Shown in pieces: positions 53,386 through 62,100 of a stretch of DNA of 62,930 bases. The first letter of the stretch is position 1. Each line of letters begins with the position of its first letter. The position numbers and the translations under genes are program-made. Source of the DNA: Treponema sp. (GTDB taxonomy: Bacteria; Spirochaetota; Spirochaetia; Treponematales; Breznakiellaceae); assembly GCA_009777535.1 (NCBI GenBank), contig WRLP01000015.1:1-62930 (forward strand). Direction: 5' to 3'. The notes under the pieces are model-generated. The model saw only the letters and a program-made list of their open reading frames with translations, was not told where the DNA came from and did no database searches.

Positions 53386-55467
53386 ATGGCGCATAAATTA
53401 AATCCCGAATATATTATCTCAACAATGGAAGAAGGCGGGGCCGTAGCGGGCGGCCTCCCCTACTATGAAAAAAGGCAGGCGCAGCTCGATTTAACAGAAA
53501 TGGTTGTAACCGCCTTTAACGAGGAAAAAATTGCCGCCGCCGAAGCGGGCACAGGGGTTGGAAAATCATTTGCCTATCTTGTTCCGGCTGTGTGTTTTTC
53601 CCTGGAAAATAAAGAAAAGGTGATAATTTCGACGGCGACAATTAATTTGCAGCAGCAGCTCTTTGAGAAAGACATTCCAATGGTTGCCCAGGCTCTTGAT
53701 AAAAACATAAAGGCTGTATTGATGAAGGGCAGGGCTAATTATTTATGCCGCCGCAGACTTGATGATGCGCTTAAAGAACCTGAACTGGGGGAAGAAGTCG
53801 TAGAAATGAACCGCATCGCACAATGGGCGGAAAAATCCGGCACGGGAAGCAGGACAGAGCTTCCCTTTATGCCGCATGAAGGGGCATGGGCAAAAATATG
53901 TTCGGAATCCGATAGCTGCATGAACAATGCCTGCCCGTGGCGTGAACGCTGCTTCGTTACCGCCCTGCGCAAAGAGGCATCCGATGCAAACATAATCGTT
54001 GTAAACCACCATCTGCTGTTCGCGGATTTGGCTGCCCGTTTCCAGGGCGCAGGTTACGAAAGCGCAGTTGTACTGCCCCCCTACAGGCGCCTGATAATCG
54101 ACGAAGCGCATACAATCGAAAAGGCGGCTACTTCATTTTTTTCGCAGGAATTCAGCTCAACAGGAATTTTTGCCCTGCTTGGAAGGCTTTACCACAGAAG
54201 AAGACAGGGACGCCGCGGTCTTCTTGTAAAGCTGTTATCCGACGAGGCCGCCCTGGATCGACTGACAACTGGAATGGAAAAAATTCGCACATGCACAGAT
54301 GAACTGGAAAACGCCGCCTTCCAGTCCTGCGGAATTGAAGGGGTATTAAGGCTTTCACCTTATGGCAATGGAGGCGGCTATGAATCGGCACTGTTCCCCG
54401 GATTCAGGGCGCTGGCAAAGAGCATTCTCGCCTTTACATCGACAGTCCGGGAAACGACAGAAAATTTTGATGAGGAAGAAGGGGGTGATCCCCTTATGTG
54501 GGAATTAAAGATAATTCTACGCAGGCTCGATGCTGTCGCCGAAATTTGCGCGGCTTTTCCCGAATACCGCAGCAAGCAAAACGAGGTGCTTTGGCTGGAG
54601 AGGAAATTCCACAGGAGCGGCAGGCCGACTGTAACATTTACAATAACTCCGCTGGATTTGGCGCATATTCTTAAAAGCAGCTTGTTTTCACCTAACAAAA
54701 CAATAGTCTGCGTATCCGCCACCCTTGCCGTGAACGGAGACTTTGGCTACTGGGCGGCGCGCTGCGGCATCGGCGAAACCGAAAACCGTCAATTTGTTTC
54801 AGGCTGCTTCCCCTCCCCCTTCCCCTATTCAAGAGCCGTACTCCTCGCGGCGCCGGCGGACGCCCCGCTGCCCAACGAAGACGGCTGGCAGGACTTTATC
54901 GATCAGGCCGTCGCACAATTAATCTCCGTTGCCGGCGGATCGGCGCTTGTTCTGTTTACATCTTACCAGTCGCTTTCCAGCGCTTGGACGGCGGCGCAGA
55001 ATGTTTTGCAGCCCCTGGGCATTCGCTGTCTTAAACAGGGGGAGGACGACCGTTCACGGCTTTTACAATCTTTCCTCTCGGATAAAAGTTCGGTTCTATT
55101 CGCCACAGATTCGTTCTGGGAGGGAGTAGACGCCCCCGGCGACACCCTGAAGCTGGTAATACTGTGCCGCCTGCCATTCCGCACCCCCGGCGACCCCGTG
55201 TTCGAAGCCCGCCGCGAAGCGGTGGAAAAAAACGGCGGGAATCCCTTTATGGAACTTTCGCTGCCCGAAGCGGTAATGAAATTCAAGCAGGGCTTCGGCA
55301 GACTGATACGCCGCTCCAGCGACTCCGGAGTGGTCGCCGTCCTTGACTCCAGGCTGATCAAAAAACAGTACGGACAGTTATTTCTTAGGTCGCTTCCTGA
55401 AACAAGAACAAGTTTTACAGAGTTCGACAGCATACTAAGGGAAACGGAAAGATTTCTTTGGGGCTGA
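53386..55467 (+). CDS. DinG/Rad3-like ATP-dependent DNA helicase
   Basis: 693 residues of helicase superfamily 2, iron-sulfur type. Walker A is EAGTGVGKSFAYLVP, then ATINLQQQL; the DEAH box is LIIDEAHTIEK. A four-cysteine cluster loop (C in YLCRR, and KICSESDSC, NACPW, RERC) fits the iron-sulfur domain. Motifs V-VI: FWEGVDAPG and KQGFGRLIRRSSD. It probably unwinds DNA in repair. It follows the HD hydrolase gene in the same operon; the downstream 300 bases are repeat-rich. Confidence 0.92.
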   Translation: MAHKLNPEYIISTMEEGGAVAGGLPYYEKRQAQLDLTEMVVTAFNEEKIAAAEAGTGVGKSFAYLVPAVCFSLENKEKVIISTATINLQQQLFEKDIPMVAQALDKNIKAVLMKGRANYLCRRRLDDALKEPELGEEVVEMNRIAQWAEKSGTGSRTELPFMPHEGAWAKICSESDSCMNNACPWRERCFVTALRKEASDANIIVVNHHLLFADLAARFQGAGYESAVVLPPYRRLIIDEAHTIEKAATSFFSQEFSSTGIFALLGRLYHRRRQGRRGLLVKLLSDEAALDRLTTGMEKIRTCTDELENAAFQSCGIEGVLRLSPYGNGGGYESALFPGFRALAKSILAFTSTVRETTENFDEEEGGDPLMWELKIILRRLDAVAEICAAFPEYRSKQNEVLWLERKFHRSGRPTVTFTITPLDLAHILKSSLFSPNKTIVCVSATLAVNGDFGYWAARCGIGETENRQFVSGCFPSPFPYSRAVLLAAPADAPLPNEDGWQDFIDQAVAQLISVAGGSALVLFTSYQSLSSAWTAAQNVLQPLGIRCLKQGEDDRSRLLQSFLSDKSSVLFATDSFWEGVDAPGDTLKLVILCRLPFRTPGDPVFEARREAVEKNGGNPFMELSLPEAVMKFKQGFGRLIRRSSDSGVVAVLDSRLIKKQYGQLFLRSLPETRTSFTEFDSILRETERFLWG

Positions 55468-55474
55468 GAAAAAA

Positions 55475-55596
55475 GCAGATAACGAATAGCAAATAACAAG
55501 TAAGAATTGCTCATTGCTACCTGCTTATTGCCCCGTGCCTCCGCGTGAAATAACTCGAGATGCACCTCACGCAAAGACGCCAAGACGCAAAGAAGA
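55475..55596. repeat. Repeat cluster after the helicase (families D and C)
   Basis: agcaaataac...gctcattgctacctgctt (55475-55532) is a self-complementary short-repeat string, followed by a 'cctccgcgtgaaata' ... 'ctcacgcaaagacgccaag' unit (55534-55594). Similar D-type text recurs at 55683-55728, 56754-56862 and 58933-59045, and the C type at 56733-56755. Confidence 0.7.
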
Positions 55597-55604
55597 AGAA
55601 TAAA

Positions 55605-55680
55605 ACCACGAACCACACGAACAGACACGAACTTTTTCAATCGCTCCTTTGTTCGTGATTGTTGGTGTGGTTAGTGGTAA
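55605..55680. repeat. Dispersed palindromic repeat family A, copy 4
   Basis: The arms at 55605-55632 (accacgaaccacacgaac) and 55651-55680 (gttggtgtggttagtgg) match at about 24 of 28 positions with an 18-base loop. It is the shortest and cleanest copy. It lies 77 bases before the antitoxin gene. Confidence 0.85.
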
Positions 55681-55756
55681 AAATTCTTCATTCATTCTCT
55701 TTGCTCATTGCTCTTTGCTCTCGACAAACGGCTTTATTTGCCATATAATTAACATT

Positions 55757-56065
55757 ATGACCATTACACAAACCGTAGACATACCTAAAATCCGCCTCCT
55801 GACTATCGAAGTCCCCCGTGAAGTTACGTCGAAAAAAGCGTATGTAACAATACAGTTTCCGGTTCCGGTAGAAGTGCAGACGAAACCAAAAGCTGCAAAT
55901 AATAAAATCGGCATGACCAGAAAGGAGTTAGACGAATTCCTGAAAAATGTCCATACGCCACATTCTGATGCGCTTTCGGGGATACTTTCCAATGTTGGAG
56001 ACATTACTGCTGAACAAATCCGCGAAGAAAGACTTGCGAGAAAATATCCGGAATACTTTAAATGA
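55757..56065 (+). CDS. Antitoxin of a PIN-type toxin-antitoxin pair
   Basis: 102 residues. The N-terminal part is beta-rich (PKIRLLTIEVPREVTSKKAY), the C-terminal part helical and charged, ending in the pattern LSNVGDITAEQIREERLARKY that is common in VapB-like partners. The start is ATG 55757; the open frame reaches 55649 only through repeat sequence. It overlaps the toxin gene by four bases. It probably binds both the toxin and its own promoter. Confidence 0.78.
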   Translation: MTITQTVDIPKIRLLTIEVPREVTSKKAYVTIQFPVPVEVQTKPKAANNKIGMTRKELDEFLKNVHTPHSDALSGILSNVGDITAEQIREERLARKYPEYFK

Positions 56066-56505
56066 AAGTTCTGATAGACACTAATGTTGCTCTGAACATA
56101 TTGCTTAACCAACCCAATTTTTATTCTGGTTCGAAAAAAGTGTTTGACCTTGCTGAAACAGGTGTATTTGATGCTTTCATCTCTACTTCGGCTATTACCG
56201 ACATTTATTACATTGCCAGCAAAAGTCTGGGTAAGAAAGTTGCCCGTGAAAATATCAAACAACATCTTGTGCCCGTTTTCAAACCAGCGTCGGTAACTGA
56301 CAGTCACATTTATCAAGCGCTTGATTTGGATTGGAACGACTTTGAGGATTCAGTTCAATATGTTGTGGGAGAGAGTTTTTCCGCTGATTATATTGTTACC
56401 CGCAATACCACAGATTATAGATTCAGCACTATGCGCTCGAAACTTCGTTGCGAAATTCCTGTAGTTTCGCCAGAAGAATTTTTGAAGATTATAACCTTTA
56501 CATAA
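56062..56505 (+). CDS. PIN-domain toxin (VapC-like ribonuclease)
   Basis: 147 residues, a PIN-domain endoribonuclease: the first catalytic Asp in VLIDTNVALNILL, an acidic pair in DFEDSVQYVVGE and the later TRNTTDY motif with Asp. The C-terminus ends in a typical VVSPEEFLKII. Its start overlaps the antitoxin stop (ATGA). It is a complete pair, unlike the remnants at 24106-24216. Confidence 0.88.
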   Translation: MKVLIDTNVALNILLNQPNFYSGSKKVFDLAETGVFDAFISTSAITDIYYIASKSLGKKVARENIKQHLVPVFKPASVTDSHIYQALDLDWNDFEDSVQYVVGESFSADYIVTRNTTDYRFSTMRSKLRCEIPVVSPEEFLKIITFT

Positions 56506-56589
56506 AAATAATTTACTCATCTTCTTCCTTCTTCTCTTCCCTCTTTGCTCCTAACACTCTCATCTCTTAACAATAAATAATTAATAAGG

Positions 56590-56651
56590 TCCGCAGATTA
56601 CGCAGATTAACGCAGAAAAAATAATCCGTGAAAATCCGCGTAATCCGTGGA
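56590..56651. repeat. Dispersed palindromic repeat family B, copy 2
   Basis: tccgcagattacgcagatt (56590-56608) and the later right arm gtaatccgtgga (56640-56651) form an imperfect palindrome, with related text to the copy at 24371. It is part of a repeat-only stretch (56506-56862). Confidence 0.65.
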
Positions 56652-56732
56652 CACTCTTCCCTTCGCGTGCATTCATTCGATATTCCTCACGCAGAGCTCA
56701 CAGGAGTCTGTAGGAAAACCTTATTCGAAAAT

Positions 56733-56862
56733 ATATCACGCAAAGACGCCAAGGCAAATAGCAAATAACAACTAGCAAAGAGCAAGTAAGAATTGCTCAT
56801 TGCTATCTGCTAATTGCTATTTGCTCCCCGCTCATTGCTCATTGCTCTTTGTTAATTGCTCC
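56733..56862. repeat. Repeat cluster (families C and D) after the toxin gene
   Basis: A cacgcaaagacgccaagg unit (56737-56754) is followed by gcaaatagcaaataac and many gctcattgctatctgct units. The D-type text here has both strands of the unit, so it is palindromic. The stretch 56863-57134 beyond it is AT-rich and holds nothing I can support. Confidence 0.7.
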
Positions 56863-57134
56863 CTCTCCTTGATTTCTTAGCGGTTTCATATTATATTCTC
56901 CTTAGGGGATGATATGGACGACAATCCAAACAGAGAGTTATGGAACTGTTTGTGTCTGTTATCTCTTGTGTCTAACTATTACTAAGTTATTATATTATAA
57001 GGAATTAGTCAAGCCCTTTGTTAGTGGATGTTGCTATTTGTTACTATTTGTTACTCGATATTCCATAATATTGCTGCCATATCCGCTGTCAATTCTCTAT
57101 TTTTTAAAAACCACATAGTATAGTTTCCTGTATG

Positions 57135-57344
57135 TTATGTAGGCCCCTTAAAAGAGATTATTCCCTGTCCGTTTGAGATTCTGGTAATAGAATTGAAATC
57201 GGCATCAACTATTGATCTTTCTAAGGGAACAGATATCGAGACAAGGTCTTCCCTCACAATTTTTGGAGATGGAAAAACGATATTCGTAAATAAAGCAGGG
57301 GGTTTCTGTTTGTTGATAATAATACTAGTTGCTGCCTGTTCCAT
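57135..57344 (-). CDS. Small partner of the SDH-type protease
   Basis: 69 residues: MEQAATSIIINKQKPPALF, then FPSPKIVREDLVSISVPLERSI and a tail ending KGPT. The ATG at 57344 has a GGAGG site 5 bases upstream, better than the longer frame that begins at 57380 inside the protease gene. It follows the protease stop after 17 bases in the same direction, so the two are coupled and may act together. I do not recognise its family. Confidence 0.62.
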   Translation of the reverse strand: MEQAATSIIINKQKPPALFTNIVFPSPKIVREDLVSISVPLERSIVDADFNSITRISNGQGIISFKGPT

Positions 57345-57361
57345 ACCTGCCTCCAAAAAAA

Positions 57362-58372
57362 TCAAGGTAAATGCTTCCAAGAATTACCGTGCCATGTTAC
57401 TTGCACCTGCACTGAACCATCAGGCATCTTTGTTCCGATGAGTTGATACATAGCACTTAAATAATCGGTCATTTCCTTTGTTTCTATAAATGCTAATTTT
57501 GCTTCTTTTTCTTCGGTTATAGCAGATGTATTTGGAGAATGCAATAAAAACTCAGTAACCGGATCGAAAGGTTGTTCCAAAAGCATCTCCGATTCATAGT
57601 CTAAATATAATTCCCAAATAAGATTCTCAAATTCGTTATCTGGGTTTGTAATATTATTAAGCCCCACTTGGGTACGAGCTTCTTTTCTGTTAATTGGGTG
57701 CCCATGAAAATATAACTTGCTTGTCAAATTATCGACAATTTCTTCTATTTTGTGATTATCCTTATGTTCTGACATACTCTGCTGTAAGAGCTTCGCTGCC
57801 ATCATTCTGGACTGTGATAATGAACGTTTAACATTCCCAAGAGCCAAAGGGTGGACTTTATCTGCAAGATGGTTAAAGGCAAGAACTAATTCATCTTCGT
57901 GTCGAATACCAGCATCTTCTTTAATAAGGGCTAAATAAGCTGTAACGTCTTCTACACTAATTCCCAATGGCCTTCCTTGTGCATCAATAGGATTAAACGG
58001 ATTTCCAACTGTTGGGTCCGTTGGACCTAACATACCCATAGGGTGCATAACAATTTCATCTGCTCCAAGAGCCGTTAGTGTTGCTGCGCTAAAAGCTCGG
58101 TAAGGAATAATGACCGAGAATTTGTTTGTGTATTCCCGAATAAGGGTAACAAGACGCCATGGCACGGTACCATCACCCCCATTTGACATCAAATATAGAT
58201 CAATGTCTTTCTTATCAGAATTATTTTTGATATGATCATAGATCTTACGGATACAATCCATGGCCATTTGCACTTCTAAGTTGGGGCGTGTACTAGTGAT
58301 ATACGTGAGCACCAAGCTATTTCGCTTATTCTCAATATTGTTTATTAATACTTGCCTTTCAGATAATCCCAT
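57362..58372 (-). CDS. SDH-family Clp-fold serine proteinase
   Basis: 336 residues. The fold is that of SppA/ClpP relatives known as SDH proteases: LYLMSNGGDGTVPWRLVTLI, then the nucleophile serine in YRAFSAATLTALGADEI, and HPMGMLGPTDPTVGNPF. The C-terminal half is helical, with the segments HEDELVLAFNHLADKVHPLA and FHGHPINRKEA. No signal peptide is visible. It is probably a cytosolic self-assembling protease. A small protein gene follows on the same strand; repeats surround the pair, which suggests an accessory island. Confidence 0.85.
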   Translation of the reverse strand: MGLSERQVLINNIENKRNSLVLTYITSTRPNLEVQMAMDCIRKIYDHIKNNSDKKDIDLYLMSNGGDGTVPWRLVTLIREYTNKFSVIIPYRAFSAATLTALGADEIVMHPMGMLGPTDPTVGNPFNPIDAQGRPLGISVEDVTAYLALIKEDAGIRHEDELVLAFNHLADKVHPLALGNVKRSLSQSRMMAAKLLQQSMSEHKDNHKIEEIVDNLTSKLYFHGHPINRKEARTQVGLNNITNPDNEFENLIWELYLDYESEMLLEQPFDPVTEFLLHSPNTSAITEEKEAKLAFIETKEMTDYLSAMYQLIGTKMPDGSVQVQVTWHGNSWKHLP

Positions 58373-58581
58373 GACTCTCTTTGCATTTTAGCTGAACCAG
58401 CATTCTATTTGCTCCCGGTAAATAAAACCTCATTTAAACGCTATTTTCGAAAAAGAAACGGCAAGAAATTATCTTTTTTACAATTCTTCCGCTCTACCTA
58501 AAATATAGAGCTAAATTTCGATCTTGTAAAGTACAAAAATGAACCCTTGTAGACTTCTGACTTTGATAATAAAGTAAAAAG

Positions 58582-58610
58582 TTGACAGGCTGTGTATAAA
58601 AAACTATACA
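58582..58610 (+). promoter_or_regulatory. Near-consensus promoter with no protein gene downstream
   Basis: TTGACA (58582-58587), a 17-base spacer and TATACA (58605-58610) are close to the housekeeping consensus. On the plus strand the next several hundred bases hold no credible protein gene; they hold the structured element at 58652-58838. A small palindrome CTATACA-gtct-TGTATAG overlaps the -10. Confidence 0.55.
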
Positions 58611-58651
58611 GTCTTGTATAGTAAATTTACTAGAATTCCTGCTTTTTTCCT

Positions 58652-58838
58652 CTACGAAAAAAATCAACTCAACCACCCCGTGGGGAGCCCCTGCCACTAA
58701 CCCCACCCAGAGCCGCGCAACCCATAAGCCTCTCGTACTTCGCCCCACGGCAAGGCCAATGTGATACATCCCCGACAGACTCCATAGGCTAAACTTTTAA
58801 CCGATCGAGTAGGAGTTTTTTCGTAGAAAAAACTCCTA
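58652..58838 (+). other. Structured element with nested inverted repeats (candidate non-coding RNA)
   Basis: Outer arms CTACGAAAAAA (58652-58662) and TTTTTTCGTAG (58816-58826) are perfectly complementary, 11 bases. Inside, CCGTGGGG (58678-58685) pairs with CCCCACGG (58743-58750). The element ends with a perfect 13-base hairpin (58810-58838, TAGGAGTTTTTTC, loop GTA). A near-consensus promoter lies 42 bases upstream. It could be a transcribed structured RNA, or a palindromic mobile remnant. The frame on the other strand (58494-58769) is not convincing as a gene. Confidence 0.5.
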
Positions 58839-58839
58839 G

Positions 58840-58932
58840 CTCAAAATCGGCAAGGTCATTGCTGGGCGCGCTAGCGCCTATAAAATCCTTCATCTCAATG
58901 CGCGACCCGTAGGGGAGCCTGCCGATTTTGAG
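58840..58932. repeat. Inverted repeat CTCAAAATCGGCA
   Basis: The 13-base arms at 58840-58852 and 58920-58932 are exact complements, with an inner hairpin GGCGC-gcta-GCGCC at 58865-58878. It directly abuts the structured element at 58652-58838. Confidence 0.7.
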
Positions 58933-58967
58933 TATTGCTCATTGCCCTCTGCTCTTTGCTCCAGGGT

Positions 58968-59074
58968 GCCGCCCTCAAAGCCAGCGCCCCTGCTCTTTCC
59001 TCTTTGCTATTTGCTCCCTGCTATTTGCTACCTGCTCCAAAAGTAAGGGCGCCGCCCTCAAAGCCAGCGCCCCT
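58968..59074. repeat. Two exact 24-base direct repeats around D-type text
   Basis: gccgccctcaaagccagcgc followed by ccct occurs exactly at 58968-58991 and 59051-59074. Between them lies a run of gctatttgctccctgct units. The polypyrimidine string ttttactttttacctttt follows at 59087-59112, directly after the stop of the minus-strand lipoprotein. Confidence 0.75.
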
Positions 59075-59115
59075 ACCTTTGCTAATTTTTACTTTTTACC
59101 TTTTACTTTTTTTCC

Positions 59116-62100
59116 CTATTCCAAATGCCCCGGCAATGTCGGTGTTCCCGACTGCCAGTACAGTACCGGCAACGGATAGGAGCTGCCGCCCCAATCCCAG
59201 GGGCTTGCGTCGCTTGAACCGAAACTCCAGCCGGTAAAATTCTGCGCTGGCACGCTGGTGCTGTAGGTGGACTGCGTTGTGGCTGCCGTGGCGCTTATAT
59301 CCACGCCGTTGGGGTGGCTTTCGCCCCTGTCTGTGCCAAAATCCGTGCCGCCGTCTGTGCCCATGCCGCTATATGCGTAATTACCGCTGAGGGTACCTCC
59401 CTCAAAATATCCTAATATACGACCAACATCGCTGCTGCCTTTTACAGTGGGGTTAAGCGCAAAACAGTTTACCGTTGAGGAACCGGTTAGCATAACACCA
59501 GCTATGCCGCCAATGTTATTATTACCGCTTACTGCGCCTGTGGTGTAACAGTTGCTGATACTGACGTTATCAAAGACAGTTCCCGCAATGCCTCCGGCAT
59601 TACTAGAAGAGTTGGCACTAACTGAACCGGCGGCGTAACAATTGCTGACACTTCCGTAAACAGATCCGGCTATGCCGCCTACCCCACCATTGGTAGCGCT
59701 TACCGCACCGGTTGAATAGCAGCCGGTGATAGCGTTATAGCTGGTCCCCGCTATACCGCCAGCCATAGCATAGCCGCTTACCGAACCGGTGGTGTAGGAG
59801 CAGTTGGTAACCGTTCCTTCGTTGAAACCCACCACACCGCCGACAGCCTGATAGCCGCTGATCGTGCCGGTGGAGGAGCTGTTGGCAATGCTGCAACCAC
59901 TTGAAATATCACCTACTACTCCGCCTACACGGTTATTACCACTTACCGCGGCGGAGGAAGAACAGTCTGCAATACTGCTGTTTATTTGAAGATATCCGGC
60001 CACGCCGCCTACTCTAGTACCACCGTTGATGTTTCCGGAGACGGTACAGTTTATAATACTATTTCCGGAATAGACATGGCCCGCCACACCGCCGACATAA
60101 CTGTTACTTCCATTTTGAGCGGTAATATTGACGCTCGTCAGGGTAAGGTTTTTCACCACGCTGCCGTAGTTGATGTCGCTGAAAAGCCCCGCACTATAAC
60201 GCTCGTCGTCATTTATGAAAAGCCCGCTTATTGTTTTTCCGTCACCGTCAAAGACGCCCCGGAAATTACCGACAGGTATCCAGCCTTTGTCTGAATTGTA
60301 GGGGGCAACGTCAAGGTCAATAGGGGCGGTGAGTTTGTATACTTTGTTATAGTACGCGGAGTCTCCCGCCCTCATTAGCGCGCCCAAATTGACAAGCTGC
60401 GCCGCTGTGCCTATCAGGTAAGGTTGGTCTTCCGTGCCTTCTCCCTCAAAAGGCTTGGCCTCGATAATATTCAGGCTGAAGGCTCCGGATGTAACACCAT
60501 CAAGGGTCAGTGTCAGGTTAGTACTAAGGCCTGCCGTGGTGGTAGTGTCGCCTGTAAGGGTGAGGGTACCTGTACCCGCGCTGAGGGTTACATTGCCGCT
60601 GTCACCCACGGTTACACCTGTGGGGCGGTTTGCCACTGTCGCGGGATATGTTCCGTTGGCTATGCCGCTTGTATTTACCTTATACGTTACAGAGCCTGCC
60701 ACACCTTCGGTCATGGTGCCTGTTTGGGTTTCTACACCCACGGATTTTACCGCCACGCCAATGATGAGGGTTGCCACTGCCGATGTTGTGCTGTCAATGG
60801 TTACCTTGAAATAATAGGTTCCCGCCACTGTCGCTGTAGTCGCGGTCATGGTGATAGTAGAAGCATTATTGTTGGTGGGCGTTCCTGTTACGGTGATACC
60901 AGACGGCCTTGACTCTGCTGTAGTGCCCTCCGGATCGCTAAACCAGCTTACCTGTCCATCACCCACCGAGAATGAATTGCCGATACTCACAGTGGTTACG
61001 GCAAAGGTTACCGAACCTGCTGTGGCCGCAGTGAGTGGACCGCTCTGCTCGCCTACCGATACCGCCTTTGGCGCTGCCGCGATGGACAGCTCAAAGTTAC
61101 CCGATGTCGTGCCATCGATTGTCAGCGTGAGGTTCGATGTTGTTCCTGCCGCAGTGGAGGTATTTCCCGCAAGGGTCAATGTGCCGCTGTTGCTGTCTAT
61201 GGTTACCTGTCCCTGTACGGTTACGCCTTCGGGGAGGTTTGCCACCGTTGCGGTGTATGAGCCGTTGGCGATGTTGGCGGTGGTTACCGGAAAGGTCACC
61301 GTTCCTGCCACGCCCGCTGACAGCGTACCGCTTTGCATACCTACCGATACGGTCTTTGGCGTTAATACCGTAAACTCCGCATCAACCGATGTTTCAGCGT
61401 CGTTTGAGCCGGTAATGTTGATGGTTTCATTGTGATTTCCTTCCGCCAAACCCGCTTTCGGCTGTACGGTAAAGGTCGCCGTTTCACCTGCTGCAATGGC
61501 TGTCGCCGATAATGTACCAATATCATAATTTGTTGACGTTGGCTGATTCAGCATCACCGTTCCCGTGCCGGTATTGGTAATAATTACCGTTTGCGCTGTC
61601 GGCTGCGTGTATGGCGTCACAAGCGAGCCAAATGATGTCAAGGTTGAAGCGCTGATTTCGTAGGTTAGCGTTGCCGCCGTTGTCTCGCTTACCGCTGTAT
61701 ACGCCGCCCTGTTGCCCGCCTCATCTTCGACCACAACGATAAAGTAATATGATGTAACAGCGGAAAGACCTGTTACATTGTATGTTGCTATGTCGGCTGT
61801 ACCGCCTGCATTAAGCAGGTTGCCGTCCGTTGGCAAGCCAGCGCTCATGGTAAAGGCGCTGTCTTTTTGGTAGACGAAATACAATAGATTTGCAGGCGCC
61901 GTTATGTCGTCCGTTGCCTTTGCCCAATTGAGGGTCAGCGAATTTTGTGTTACATCCGCAGTTGTTATAGCCCCGCTATTGCCAGGCACAGGTGCTGCGG
62001 TGTCAGGTGTTGCAGTAGGCGTTCTGTTTGCCTGTCCAAAGCCGACAATGGTATTACCCGTTGTTTCTACCTTGTACACCTGCACGTAAATTGCAGTCTC

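Noticed and set aside
55649-55756. Upstream extension of the antitoxin frame
   Set aside because: The extra 36 residues are translated from repeat families A and D; ATG 55757 gives the normal protein.
56754-56862. Tandem short units as a CRISPR array
   Set aside because: The units are short and degenerate, spacers are not unique sequences of even length, and no cas gene is near.
56909-57118. 69-residue open frame (MIWTTIQTESYGTV...) on the plus strand
   Set aside because: No ribosome site, hydrophobic low-complexity translation in an AT-rich stretch, and no resemblance to any family I know; probably chance.
58582-58610. Promoter for the GLUG lipoprotein or the SDH protease
   Set aside because: It points to the plus strand while both genes are on the minus strand.
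58494-58769. 91-residue open frame on the minus strand
   Set aside because: It runs through the nested inverted repeats at 58652-58838; its Gly/Trp/Val-rich middle is explained by the palindromes.
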